NCBI GenBank assembly: GCA_001310375.1
Contig: BAXC01000002.1
Location: 1-64,000 of the forward strand
DNA from: Bacillus sp. JCM 19041
GTDB taxonomy: Bacteria; Bacillota; Bacilli; Bacillales; Bacillaceae_D
Length of the DNA stretch: 64,000 nucleotides
Direction of reading: 5' to 3'
The notes beneath the pieces are model-generated. The model was not told the DNA's origin. It did no database searches and saw only the letters and a program-made list of their open reading frames with translations. Of the stretch, positions 44,833 to 54,003 are shown piece after piece. Position 1 is the stretch's first letter. Every line of letters starts with the position of its first letter. Both the position numbers and the translations under genes were made by a program.

Positions 44833-46250
44833 ATGAACCATGCTTTGTTTATTAACAATGAATGTGTCTTGACAGATGACTTAATTGAAGTAGAAAACCC
44901 CGTCACGAAAGAAATAATTGGGACCGTGGCAAATGCGGGGAAAAAAGAAGCAATTGCGGCGGTGGATGCGGCTTCAGCGGCATTACCTGAATGGCGAGCT
45001 ATGACGGCTGCAGAGCGCGGTGCATACTTGCAAAAGTGGCATGAATTGATTGAAAGAGAGGCCGAGGAAATTGGCAAGTTGATGACGCTTGAACAAGGAA
45101 AGCCGCTTAAAGAAGCGATTGGCGAAGTGCGTTATGCCAACAGCTTTCTATCCTGGTATGCAGAGGAAGGCAAACGTGTTTATGGAGAATCGGTTCCGGC
45201 TGCATCCTCAAGCAAGAGAATCTTTGTCCAAAAGCAGGCCATTGGCGTTATTGCAGCAATTACGCCTTGGAACTTTCCCGCGGCTATGCTGACGCGTAAA
45301 CTTGGACCAGCACTTGCCGCCGGCTGTACAGCTGTTGTGAAACCGTCCGAATTAACTCCCTTCACTGCCTATCGAATTGTTGAGTTGGCTCGGTTAGCTG
45401 GTATTCCCAAAGGTGTTATTAATTTAATAACCGGGGATGCAGCAGCTATTGGGGAAACGTGGATGGCTGATGACCGGGTCCGGAAAGTATCGTTTACAGG
45501 TTCTACGAGGGTCGGGAAACTACTTATGAGGCAAGCTGCTGATACTGTTAAAAAGCTCTCGCTTGAACTTGGTGGGCATGCTCCGTTTATTGTAACGGAG
45601 CACGGGAACATTGAGAAAGCAGTTGAAGGCTAATGGCTTCAAAGTATCGAAATGGTGGTCAGACATGTGTTTGTGCAAATCGTATATATGTACATGAATC
45701 GATTCAAGAAACATTTATCGACGACTTTAAGCAAGCAATGAAAAGGTTGAAAACAGGAGATGGAATGGAAGAAGGAACAGATATTGGTCCACTAATTAAT
45801 CAAGCTGCCGTTGAAAAAGTACAGAAGCATATCACGGACGCCGAAGAAAAGGGCGCAAAAATCCTCTACGGACAGGAGTCACAAATAAAAGATGGGTATT
45901 TCCAGACACCAGCGATTGTCGTAAATGCGACGGATGAGATGCTTTGCATGAACGAAGAAACATTTGGTCCATTAGCGCCAATCGCAACGTTTCAGTCTGT
46001 GGATGAGGTAATTAAGCGTGCGAATGATACGCCATTTGGATTAGCTGCATATGTGTATTCCAACGATATCACAGAGGCTTTAATGATTTCTGAACAGCTG
46101 GAGTATGGAATTGTTGGCTTAAACGATGGTTTGCCATCAGTGGCCCAAGCCCCTTTTGGTGGAATGAAAGAAAGTGGACTTGGACGTGAAGGCGGTCACT
46201 GGGGGATTGAAGAGTATTTAGAAGTGAAGTATGTTTCACTTCAATTATAA
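44833..46250 (+). pseudogene. gabD: NAD(P)-dependent succinate-semialdehyde dehydrogenase-type ALDH, frameshifted
   Basis: Aldehyde dehydrogenase of about 472 residues. TPWNFPAAMLTRKLGPALAAG (NAD loop, split as TPWNFPAAM and GPALAAG), VVKPSELTPFTAYRI, FTGSTRVGKLLM and LSLELGGHAPFIV hold the catalytic Glu. GGQTCVCANRIYV holds the catalytic Cys. The C-terminal GGMKESGLGREGGHWGIEEYLE is the GabD type. One T was lost near 45632 between the Glu and Cys motifs, giving an apparent stop. It starts 3 bases after the permease gene. It could also oxidise the succinate semialdehyde made by the hydroxyphenylacetate island (inference). Confidence 0.93.
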
Positions 46251-46257
46251 TAGCTAG

Positions 46258-46296
46258 AAAACCGCCGCTAAACATCGTAGCGGCGGTTTCTTTTTG
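46258..46296 (+). terminator. Terminator of sigma-54 module 2
   Basis: AAACCGCCGCTA / TAGCGGCGGTTT stem with a 7-base loop followed by CTTTTT. Confidence 0.93.
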
Positions 46297-46391
46297 TATA
46301 ATAAGGCCAATAAAAAATGGCTCAAACGTTTGCCTACGTTAGTGATGTTAGGATAAAATGGAAATAAAGTTGATCATGGAGGGGGTTGAAG

Positions 46392-47018
46392 ATGAATTAT
46401 TTATTTGTACATGGACTTGGTCAGGATTCCTCAACTTGGAAAAAAACCATTGATACGATGGAATTAAATTCACATGTGTCCTGCCCCGACTTATTCTCAC
46501 TTCTTGGTACATGCGATCCTACTTATAACAATTTATACCGGTTATTTTTTGAGTATTGCAATGATTTTAGGGGACCAATTAATCTATGTGGTCTTTCCTT
46601 AGGAGCTGTTCTATCATTAAATTATGCTCTAGACCGACCGGAAAAGGTTAATTCTCTAATTTTAATTGGTGCGCAATATAAAATGCCAAAGCTACTGCTA
46701 GCTCTTCAAAACATCATGTTTTACTTTATGCCTAAATCTGTGTTTCTAAAAATTGGTACTGATAAAGAAAGATTTATTCGATTAATGAAATCTATGAGGC
46801 ATTTGGATTTCACTGAACGTTTAGTAGAAATTCAATGCGATTCTTTGATTTTATGTGGAGAAAAGGATGTAGCAAATAAACGTGCCTCCAAATATTTAAG
46901 TAAACATATAAAAGAAGCCCGTTCGATAATAATAAAAGATGCAGGACACGAATTAAATATAGATAGTTCAAGCAAACTTTCAGTTATTATGGATGATTTT
47001 TGGAGTAACACAAAATAA
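46392..47018 (+). CDS. Alpha/beta hydrolase
   Basis: A 208-residue hydrolase. Oxyanion motif LFVHGLGQDSSTW, nucleophile elbow NLCGLSLGAVLSL (G-L-S-L-G), acid in LILCGEKDVANKR, catalytic His in IKDAGHELNID. It is shorter than typical family members but complete in motif order. ATG 46392 is chosen (GGAGG 8 bases before), not the TTG at 46386. Codon use is more A/T-rich than in the neighbouring operons, so it may be a recent insertion; this is a visual impression. The substrate is unknown. Confidence 0.82.
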   Translation: MNYLFVHGLGQDSSTWKKTIDTMELNSHVSCPDLFSLLGTCDPTYNNLYRLFFEYCNDFRGPINLCGLSLGAVLSLNYALDRPEKVNSLILIGAQYKMPKLLLALQNIMFYFMPKSVFLKIGTDKERFIRLMKSMRHLDFTERLVEIQCDSLILCGEKDVANKRASKYLSKHIKEARSIIIKDAGHELNIDSSSKLSVIMDDFWSNTK

Positions 47019-47125
47019 TAAGAAGCATGCGATAATGTTTTAAAACCATGAACCACTTGTTCAACTATTATATGAACTATAATGGAAGATCATAGAGTGG
47101 AATTATTTAAATTAACCCTTCACAT

Positions 47126-47161
47126 AAAAGAGCATGGATCACTGACACCCCATCCATGCTC
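47126..47161 (-). terminator. Terminator of the TRAP/hpa minus-strand operon
   Basis: GAGCATGGAT / ATCCATGCTC stem with a 12-base loop, followed on the minus strand by TTTTATG. The rest of 47019-47233 shows only a tandem ACCGGT pair. Confidence 0.78.
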
Positions 47162-47233
47162 AACCGGTATAACCGGTATTCTTTGAAAACTTCCATTACT
47201 TTTAAATTACCATTGACCTCTGGTTTAGCTGGT

Positions 47234-48545
47234 TTATTGTCCTCTCATTAATTGCGGAAGCCAGATTGCGATTTGAGGAAAAGCAACAAGAATGGCTACA
47301 CAAACAAGCATCGCAAAAATCATCGGCACCATCGCACGGAATATTTTTTGGATTGGGATGTCTTTAGCGACTCCACTAATAATGTAAACGCTAATGCCTA
47401 GAGGTGGTGTAACAAGCCCGATATTCATAACCATTACCATAATGACGCCAAACCAAATGCCGTCAAATCCAAGCTCAATGATAAGAGGGTAGGTCACCGG
47501 CAAAGTCAAAACGAAAATCGCAATCCCCTCTAAGAAAAGACCCAAGATAAAGTAAGCAATTAAAATAAAAAGTAAAATCACGTAAGGCGATAGTGGGAGT
47601 TCGCCAACATATGTGGTGATGGCGGAAGGGATGCCACTCATTGCTAGCATTTTACTAAACACGTCTGCGCCGATTAAGATAAAAAAGATCATTGCCGTTA
47701 GTCTCGTCGTATCACTTAATGCATTTTTAAAGTGCTGCCAAGATAAACGCTTTGTCAATAAGGCAATTAAGAAAGCTCCGAAAACACCAATTGCACCGGC
47801 TTCTGTTGGAGTAAAGACTCCCATATAAATGCCACCAATACTCAGAAGAAATAGGGCAACAAAGGGCCAAACTTTTCCGAGGGAGGCAAGCTTTACACGC
47901 ATCGGTTTTGCTTCTCCTATAGGGGCAAGTGCTGGGTTCTTCCTAACAATTAGAAAGACAGTGCCCATAAAGAGAATAATCTGTACAATTCCTGGAATGA
48001 TGCCAGCAATGAGAAGGCTTCCGACCGTTTCCATCGTCAGAACTCCGTATAAGATTAGGATAACACTTGGGGGAATTAGTACGCCAAGAGTGCCACCTGC
48101 GGCAACACAAGCAGTTGAAAGGCCAGGATCATAGTTATACTTCCTCATTTCAGGTAAAGCAATTCGAGCCATCGTTGCAGTTGTTGCATTAACAGAGCCA
48201 GAGATACATGAAAAGAGTGCACTTGTTCCAATTGTGGTCATCGCAAGTCCACCTCTTAATCTGCCAATCCAGCGTCAACGGCTCGATATAAATCTTGCCC
48301 GAAGCCACTTGATGAAAGAATCATTCCCATAAAAATAAACAACGGAATGACGCTTAACGAGAACGAAGTCGCTGTATTAAATGGTGAAATGGCTAGTTGG
48401 GCAAAGGATGCGTTCCAATCACGAATGGCGCGATGCCAAAAATACCAACAAGCAGTAAAGCAACTGCAACAGGTGTGCGTATTAAAAAGAGAATGAGCAG
48501 CGCGATCATTGCGAGAATGCCAATCAATTCTGGTTCATTTGGCAT
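47234..48545 (-). pseudogene. dctM: TRAP transporter large permease DctM, frameshifted
   Basis: Large membrane subunit of a tripartite ATP-independent periplasmic-type carrier, about 435 residues and 12 helices. It starts MPNEPELIGILAMIALLILF at ATG 48545, overlapping dctQ by 11 bases. It continues through RTPVAVALLLVGIFGIAPF, then ISPFNTATSFSLSVIPLFIF in another frame. After a second shift near 48265 it reads TTIGTSALFSCISGSVNATTA to the end (GILIPPSVILILYG region, FLEGIAIFVLTLPVTYP). Breaks near 48420 and 48265 look like base losses. It works with dctQ and dctP; position in the hpa operon suggests import of 4-hydroxyphenylacetate or a related aromatic acid. Confidence 0.92.
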
Positions 48546-49035
48546 TCACCGCCTTATAGATTGATTTGCATATATTTGATAGAGCTAATAGAGCAAATAC
48601 AAATGCCGCAAAAGCTATGCAGTAGAGAAAAGGATAAACAGGAAGAAGCAGATCACTCGTTGTTGTTCCACGTTCATAAAGCCTTGTTCCATACGAAATT
48701 GTTTGAAAAATCATGATGATAAGCACAAAAAAGAGAGCGCTTTCAATAATTAATTGAATGAAATGTTGAATTCGATTTGGTAGTTTTGTAACAAAGAAAT
48801 CAATTGAGATATGTTCTTCATAAAGATGTGTCATGGATAAGGAAAAGAAGACCAAGATTGCAAGACCAAGTTCAGTGGCTTCGAATGACCCTACTAATGG
48901 GCGGTTAAAAAAGAAACGTCCAGCAACATCAATTGTGACACAAACAATCATGACACATAAAGCAACATTCGATACCCCATGCAAGATTCGAATGAAGCGA
49001 TGGAGAAAGGCATCTGCTGTTGCTACCCACTTCAT
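48535..49035 (-). CDS. dctQ: TRAP transporter small permease DctQ
   Basis: A 166-residue, four-helix small subunit. Family hallmarks are DVAGRFFFNRPLVGSFEATE and EEHISIDFF. It starts with ATG 49035 in a TAATG overlap with the end of dctP, and its tail overlaps dctM by 11 bases, so the three subunits are translationally coupled. GAGGAGGAAC precedes it. Confidence 0.93.
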   Translation of the reverse strand: MKWVATADAFLHRFIRILHGVSNVALCVMIVCVTIDVAGRFFFNRPLVGSFEATELGLAILVFFSLSMTHLYEEHISIDFFVTKLPNRIQHFIQLIIESALFFVLIIMIFQTISYGTRLYERGTTTSDLLLPVYPFLYCIAFAAFVFALLALSNICKSIYKAVNAK

Positions 49036-50068
49036 TATTGTTCCTCCTCTTTTTCGCGCAATTCTAGCGCGCGATCATACATTTCCTGACCAGGCAAGCC
49101 ATCCTTATTCATTCGTGTAATCCAGTTCTCAATTACAGGGTCAATTTCTACTCGCCAGCGCGCAAGTTCCTCTTCCGGTAGTTCATAGAGACAACGTTTG
49201 CTTGTTCGGATGCTTCCTTTGCTTCCTGTGCACGTTTGTCGAAGTTCTGACCAGCTTTAAGTGACATTTTCTCTCCAGTTGTTTCCACAAAAATGTCTTG
49301 TTCTTCATCACTTAATGATTCCCAACTGTTTTGGCTCATAACGGTGTAAAACGTACTCATGTAAAAATCGCCAACTGTAGCGTACTCAATCACCTCGTAT
49401 AAGCTATAATCAAGCAATGTGTGCCAAGGTCCAACAATACCATCTACAACACCGCGGTCCAGTGCTTCATATGCCTCATTCATTGGCATTGAAACAGGCG
49501 TTGCCCCAAGTGCTGATAGCCAAGCATTCACTTCAGGTGAAGGAGATCTGATTCGCATTCCTTGTAAATCTTCCATCGTCTTTACTTGTTTACCTACTGT
49601 ATAGAGTTGCCCGGGCTCTGAAGTATAAAGCCAAAGTGGAACAACCTCGTTATATTCTTGTTGCAAGTCAGGGAATTCCTCAAAGAGTTGCCATAGAATT
49701 CGAGATCCCTCTGTGCCGCTTTCACTCATAAAAGGGAGTTCCATAATTGACGATAAAGGGAATTGACCAGGGGTGTAACTATGGACACTCAGCCCAAGGT
49801 CAACAGCACCTGTAGCTGCTGCATCAAATTGTGTGTCTGGTGCAGCGAGAGAACCTCCAGGAAAAGAGCGGATGGAAATAGCTCCGCTCGTTTGTTCACG
49901 GATATCTTCGATAAAAGTTTGAATGACAACTGTTTCTTGTTCATGGTTAGGAGGAAAGAAGTGGGAGAACATCAAATGCTGTTCAACTTCTTCGCTCGTT
50001 GTAGCGGCCGTACAACCTCCAATTAAAAAGAGAAGGGATGCAATCGGGATCGACCATGCTTTTCTCAT
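49035..50068 (-). pseudogene. dctP: TRAP transporter substrate-binding lipoprotein DctP, frameshifted near the C-terminus
   Basis: Extracellular lipid-anchored solute receptor of about 344 residues. Signal peptide MRKAWSIPIASLLFLIGG with lipobox IGGC, starting at ATG 50068 behind AGGGGG. DctP features: MFSHFFPPNHEQE, ISIRSFPGGSLAAPDTQF, LWLYTSEPGQLYTV, MRIRSPSPEVNAW (carboxylate-binding Arg), ALDRGVVDGIVGPWHTLL. A break near 49170 is followed in another frame by ELARWRVEIDPVIENWITR to TAA at 49035. It probably delivers an aromatic acid to DctQM (inference from context). Confidence 0.92.
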
Positions 50069-50094
50069 AAAAGAACCCCCTATGGGACATGATT

Positions 50095-50481
50095 TCATTT
50101 GTAACGGGCATGGATTGTGTTTTTTTTCAACGTCCCGCCTTCACCAAACTCGCTAAGTTCCAAAGAAAGAGCAAGACCTCTTTTGTTAAATTCATCTCTA
50201 AAGTGATCAACAAGCACATCAAATAATCCTGAACAAGTATGTTCTTTCTCAGCTATTGATCGGCCAGCACCAATTTTTAGTGTAAGGTGAACAAAAGCGT
50301 CATCTTTCTCGGAGCCATCTGCAATATAAAAATGATCGAGTGGGATTGCTCGGGAACGAATTCCTCCAATTGGAAACACATCTGGTTGTTTGAGCAGAAC
50401 ACTGTGCAAGGCAGGTAGAAGTCTGTCACACTGGATGGTTGCGTCTAAATTTCTTGTATACTCAACGACGATGTGTGGCAT
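50095..50481 (-). CDS. hpaF: 5-carboxymethyl-2-hydroxymuconate delta-isomerase
   Basis: A 128-residue tautomerase-superfamily isomerase of the homoprotocatechuate pathway. It begins M-PHIVVEYTRNLD, exposing the catalytic N-terminal Pro after Met removal, and continues FPIGGIRSRAIPLDHFYIADG and HLTLKIGAGRS, all CHMI hallmarks. It starts at ATG 50481, 20 bases inside the end of hpaG2, so it is translationally coupled. It converts 5-carboxymethyl-2-hydroxymuconate to its 2-oxo isomer. Confidence 0.93.
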   Translation of the reverse strand: MPHIVVEYTRNLDATIQCDRLLPALHSVLLKQPDVFPIGGIRSRAIPLDHFYIADGSEKDDAFVHLTLKIGAGRSIAEKEHTCSGLFDVLVDHFRDEFNKRGLALSLELSEFGEGGTLKKNTIHARYK

Positions 50482-51250
50482 CCTCTGCCTCCTTCCTTCG
50501 GTTAAACGTTTGATTGCCAGCAATGGTGTTCACTAACCGACCAATTCCTTCAACTTCGGTCACAATTTCATCCCCAGCGTACACTTTAGCTAAGCCTTTA
50601 GGCGTTCCGGTTAGAATGATGTCATTTGGGCTAAGGGTCATAAAGGAACTTAAGTACTCAATTAAGAAGGGAATATCGAAAATCATGTCACGAGTGGTGC
50701 CTTCTTGAATTAACTCACCGTTTAAATAGGTTCTAAGTGCTAGATTCATAGGATCAGGAACGTCACTTGCGTCAACGAGGTAGGGACCGATTGGTGTGCA
50801 TGTATCACGATTTTTTACGCGAAGGTTGGGGCGATAATAGTTCTCAAGGTAATCGCGAATCGCATAGTCGTTCGCGACTGTATATCCCTTCACGTACTCA
50901 TATGCGTCTTCACGTTTAATGTGTTTCCCTGTTTTTCCGATTACCACGGCAAGTTCGCACTCATAATGCATGTTTTCTGCGGAATCAGGTCGGTAGGTGA
51001 GTGAATTGTGACCAACAAATGTGTTTGGGCCTTTTAAAAATACCAATGGCTCTTCAGGTGCTTTAAAGGAGAGTTCTCCCGCATGATCAGCATAGTTCAA
51101 GCCAAGAACAAAAACGGTTCGGGGCTCCACTGGAGGGAGAAAAATGGCTTCTTTCTCCTCAATTAACCTCCCATTCTCTAACTGTAATTTCCCCTCTTTA
51201 GCGACTGCAAGTTGGACTATACCGTTCGCGGCAACACGTGCAGTTTTCAT
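50462..51250 (-). CDS. hpaG2: FAA-hydrolase family isomerase/decarboxylase HpaG2 (2-hydroxyhepta-2,4-diene-1,7-dioate isomerase type)
   Basis: A 262-residue fumarylacetoacetate hydrolase-fold enzyme. Motifs: VFVLGLNYADHAGELS, EPLVFLKGPNTFVGHN, metal-binding E-x-E in MHYECELAVVIGKTGKHI, VANDYAIRDYLENY, and C-terminal PNDIILTGTPKGLAKVYAGDE. In enteric bacteria one HpaG chain carries two such halves. Here, as in other bacilli, they are separate genes (hpaG1 and hpaG2). It decarboxylates and isomerises the ring-cleavage product. It overlaps hpaG1 by 4 bases and hpaF by 20. Confidence 0.9.
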   Translation of the reverse strand: MKTARVAANGIVQLAVAKEGKLQLENGRLIEEKEAIFLPPVEPRTVFVLGLNYADHAGELSFKAPEEPLVFLKGPNTFVGHNSLTYRPDSAENMHYECELAVVIGKTGKHIKREDAYEYVKGYTVANDYAIRDYLENYYRPNLRVKNRDTCTPIGPYLVDASDVPDPMNLALRTYLNGELIQEGTTRDMIFDIPFLIEYLSSFMTLSPNDIILTGTPKGLAKVYAGDEIVTEVEGIGRLVNTIAGNQTFNRRKEAEDATHRR

Positions 51251-51987
51251 AATGAGTCCCCCTTTTTCTCTAAGCTAATTGAGTGTTGAAGAAAACCAAT
51301 CTCATCGATATGGACTTCAATATGATCTCCTACCCCTGCCAGAGGAAGGTCCAGTCCATTACCTACTAACAAACAATCACCAGGACATAACGTCATGAAT
51401 TCAGTAATGTCACTTAGAAGTTGTTCAACTGAACGAACGAGATTACCCGTGTTGAAATGAAGGACTGTATCGTCATTAATTTTAGTCCTAATATTTAGCT
51501 TATTAGGATCGGCAATAGTCTCTTTTGATACGATCCAAGGACCTGCTGGGGTAAACCCGTCTAAAGAACGGTATTTGACCGCTGGTCGGAAAAATGAATC
51601 ATGTGGAAGAGAAACATCACTGACAATCGTGTAACCACCAATAAAATCGAGTGCTTTCTCAACAGAAACCTGAGTGGCTGTTTTTCCAATAATGATTCCT
51701 AGTGTTCCGCCGATGGATACTTTAGTAGCTTTTTCTGGCACGGCTACCTGCGACTGATGTCCGTTTTTCGTGTTTTCAGGTTTGAGATATAAAATGGGAG
51801 CTTTTGGCGGTGTTTGATACGGTTTTTCAGAGAAGGAATCAAGCTTTTTGTTTAGTGATTGTTGTTCATTTAAAATACATCCATAAATTGTACCTGTCAC
51901 TGGACAATCATAAGCTGATGATGTAGAAAAGATTGATTTTTTATCTTGAATTAGCTTGCCGTTTTTATGAGCTGTAACGATTTCCAT
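51247..51987 (-). CDS. hpaG1: FAA-hydrolase family protein HpaG1
   Basis: A 246-residue second FAA-hydrolase-fold subunit. Motifs: TGTIYGCILNEQQSLNKK, PILYLKPENTKNGH, GTLGIIIGKTATQVS, YTIVSDVSLPHDSFFRP and GDCLLVGNGLDLPLAGVGD. The metal-binding E-x-E of the partner is replaced by TLGI, so this half may be structural or catalyse only one of the two steps. ATG 51987 follows AAGGAGG; an upstream AT-rich extension in frame is not coding. It is the first catabolic gene of the minus arm. Confidence 0.88.
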   Translation of the reverse strand: MEIVTAHKNGKLIQDKKSIFSTSSAYDCPVTGTIYGCILNEQQSLNKKLDSFSEKPYQTPPKAPILYLKPENTKNGHQSQVAVPEKATKVSIGGTLGIIIGKTATQVSVEKALDFIGGYTIVSDVSLPHDSFFRPAVKYRSLDGFTPAGPWIVSKETIADPNKLNIRTKINDDTVLHFNTGNLVRSVEQLLSDITEFMTLCPGDCLLVGNGLDLPLAGVGDHIEVHIDEIGFLQHSISLEKKGDSL

Positions 51988-52024
51988 GAGAGCCTCCTTA
52001 AAATCATTGATTATAATATATAAT

Positions 52025-52036
52025 ATCATATATGAT
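52025..52036. promoter_or_regulatory. Palindrome in the hpaG1 leader
   Basis: Perfect 12-base palindrome ATCATATATGAT, 38 bases before hpaG1, within an AT-rich candidate promoter. It may be an operator for LysR or GntR. Confidence 0.4.
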
Positions 52037-52052
52037 TATTTGCACAAGAAAA

Positions 52053-52068
52053 AAGTAAGCGCATTCAA
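52053..52068 (-). promoter_or_regulatory. cre-like site sharing a 12-base core with the plus arm
   Basis: Plus-strand AAGTAAGCGCATTCAA; its core AAGCGCATTCAA is identical to 53088-53099 in the other hpa control region. It lies between lysR and hpaG1. Confidence 0.55.
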
Positions 52069-52069
52069 G

Positions 52070-52947
52070 TTATTGTGTAACAACTTCATCAATAAACTTG
52101 CGTGCAGCTTTTGAAAGATAGCGATCTTTTAGCCAAATTAATGCAGAGGATGCTTCTAGTTTAGCACCTTTAATTGTAGCGGTTGCTATATTTGGAGTTT
52201 GGAATGCTAAAAGTGTTGATTCTGGTACGATTGTGGCTCCAAGTCCACTTGATACAAGTGATAATAGCATTGATACATCGGGACACTCACATAGAATATG
52301 AGGCGCCAGATTTTGGGTAGAAAATGCATCGAGGATTAATTCGTATTGTCCGGTTCCACTTATCCGGTGGAGCAATAGCAAAGGCATTTTGGCAAGCTCA
52401 GCGATGTCAATTGTACTCCCGCCGGAGTAGTTATATGTAGCAGGGAAAGCGACAATGAATGGTTCTTTTTCTAATTGAAGCGACTCAAAATCATCTAGAT
52501 TCAGTGGCATGCGGACAAGACCGATTTCTACTTCTCTCGTTTTAACAAGCTCACTTATCAAGTAGCTGTCACCTTGCCTTAGTGAAAAACGCACATCAGG
52601 GTAAAGGTCATGAAATGATTTCATTCGTTCCGGCAAATAAGCGAAACAAGATTTAACGGCACCGAGTTTTAATGTCCCTCGCAATCCATTTCCAGTTTCA
52701 CGAATTTCTTGTTCCATTTCCTCAAGTTCCTCTAGATAGGTGCTGATCGAATAAACAAGGCGTTACCAGCTTCGGTTAAAAGGAGTTTGCGTCCTTTACG
52801 TTCAAACAGCATCACACCAAGTTCTTCTTCAAAAATGCGCAGTTGTTGGCTTAAAGGAGGTTGAGCCATGTGTAAGTTTCTTGCTGCTTTTGTGATTTGA
52901 CCTTCTTGGGCAATCTCGCGAAAATATCGAAGTCGTTTTAGATCCAT
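52070..52947 (-). pseudogene. LysR family regulator of the hydroxyphenylacetate island, frameshifted
   Basis: LysR-type regulator of about 292 residues. The N-terminal helix-turn-helix reads MDLKRLRYFREIAQEGQITKAARNLHMAQPPLSQQLRIFEEELG (core A-A-R-N-L-H-M-A-Q-P-P-L-S-Q-Q). A one-base loss near 52738 gives a stop. The effector domain continues EIRETGNGLRGTLKLGAVKS, LKTREVEIGLVRMPL-like and SSGLGATIVPESTLL. It is divergent from the plus-arm genes and lies upstream of the minus arm, the normal position for a LysR activator. The likely co-inducer is a pathway intermediate. Confidence 0.92.
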
Positions 52948-53002
52948 TCATCAATCGCTCCTTTGTATGAGTCTTTATAATGAATTGGGCAACGATGCCT
53001 CC

Positions 53003-53017
53003 ATATGAAAAACATAT
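53003..53017. promoter_or_regulatory. Candidate LysR binding site between the divergent hpa arms
   Basis: Perfect dyad ATATG-N5-CATAT, containing the T-N11-A pattern of LysR operators, 56 bases upstream of lysR. A CTATACT -10 candidate for the plus arm lies at 53045-53051. Confidence 0.5.
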
Positions 53018-53083
53018 CAACTTCATATTAAATCAATATTTTTCCTATACTTTACCACGTGCTAGAGTAAATGCAAGAACTTT

Positions 53084-53099
53084 TTGAAAGCGCATTCAA
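53084..53099 (+). promoter_or_regulatory. cre-like operator of the plus hpa arm
   Basis: TTGAAAGCGCATTCAA fits the CcpA consensus WTGNAARCGNWWNCA throughout and lies between the -10 candidate and the ribosome binding site, where CcpA would repress. Confidence 0.65.
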
Positions 53100-53116
53100 T
53101 CCAAGGAGGCCAAGTA

Positions 53117-53983
53117 ATGGAGCTTGTATTTTTAAATTCAAACAATGTAAATCAAAAGAACCCACATGATCATGTTTGTGTATTAGGTTTTTTTGATGGC
53201 GTCCATCTTGGTCACCAAGCGCTAATTAATAAAGGAAAGCAAGCGGCTCTTCAAAAGATGATCCCTCTACGTGTGATGACATTCTCGCCTCATCCGAGTG
53301 TTGTTGTGAACTCGGATAAGGCGATTACAACATTGCTAACGCCTCTGCGAGAGAAAGCGAAATGTATGGAAATGCTAGGTGTCGATGAGCTTGCTGTTGT
53401 CTCATTCACTAAAGAAACAGCTGCGATGGACCCAGAGTTGTTTGTTAAAACCTATTTAAGACAACTTGGTTGTGTCCACGCTGTTATTGGCTTTGATTTT
53501 GCTTACGGGAAGCGGGGAGCCGGTAAGGCGAATTTGTTAAAAAAACATGGTCAAGGTTTTTTTGATGTATCCATTATCAGTGAGCAAACACACAAACGAC
53601 AGAAGATTGGGTCAACAGAAATTAGAAGAAAGCTTGATCAAGGTGATGTCGAAAGTATCCCAGGTATGCTTGGGCGAAGTTTTATGAGTGAAGTGAGTGT
53701 TCTAGATGTCTTCGATAAGCGAACAACTGGTTTCGTTCCGGGTGAGTATCATATGCCTTGTCCAGGTGTATATGAAGTTGTTTTGCAAACAGGAAGAACG
53801 GCAATTGATGCGACCTGTTATGTGACAGGAGAAACAGAGAATGGAGAGCAGACGGTTGAACTGCTATTTAATCGTAAAGTTAGCTTGCAAAAAGGTTGTT
53901 TCCGTTTGGAGTGGCTAGCCCGATGTGACGTGGCTGAAGCAGAAGAAGTTGTTTGGAATCATGAGCGTATTTACGCCTATTAA
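53117..53983 (+). CDS. RibF-like FAD synthetase / riboflavin kinase family protein in the hpa operon
   Basis: A 288-residue protein. The N-terminal nucleotidyltransferase domain has VLGFFDGVHLGHQALI (H-x-G-H), FSPHPSVVV, ELFVKTYLRQLGCVHAVIGFDFAYGKRGAG (read as ELFVKTYLRQ and GFDFAYGKRGAG) and the STEIRRKLDQGDVE motif. The C-terminal riboflavin-kinase region is diverged. As the first gene of the arm encoding the flavin-dependent monooxygenase HpaB and flavin reductase HpaC, it likely supplies FAD locally (inference); the housekeeping ribF should be elsewhere. ATG 53117 follows AAGGAGG; the 11 codons upstream in the open frame are non-coding. Confidence 0.87.
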   Translation: MELVFLNSNNVNQKNPHDHVCVLGFFDGVHLGHQALINKGKQAALQKMIPLRVMTFSPHPSVVVNSDKAITTLLTPLREKAKCMEMLGVDELAVVSFTKETAAMDPELFVKTYLRQLGCVHAVIGFDFAYGKRGAGKANLLKKHGQGFFDVSIISEQTHKRQKIGSTEIRRKLDQGDVESIPGMLGRSFMSEVSVLDVFDKRTTGFVPGEYHMPCPGVYEVVLQTGRTAIDATCYVTGETENGEQTVELLFNRKVSLQKGCFRLEWLARCDVAEAEEVVWNHERIYAY

Positions 53984-54003
53984 TTAAAAAGGAGCGAGTG
54001 TAC

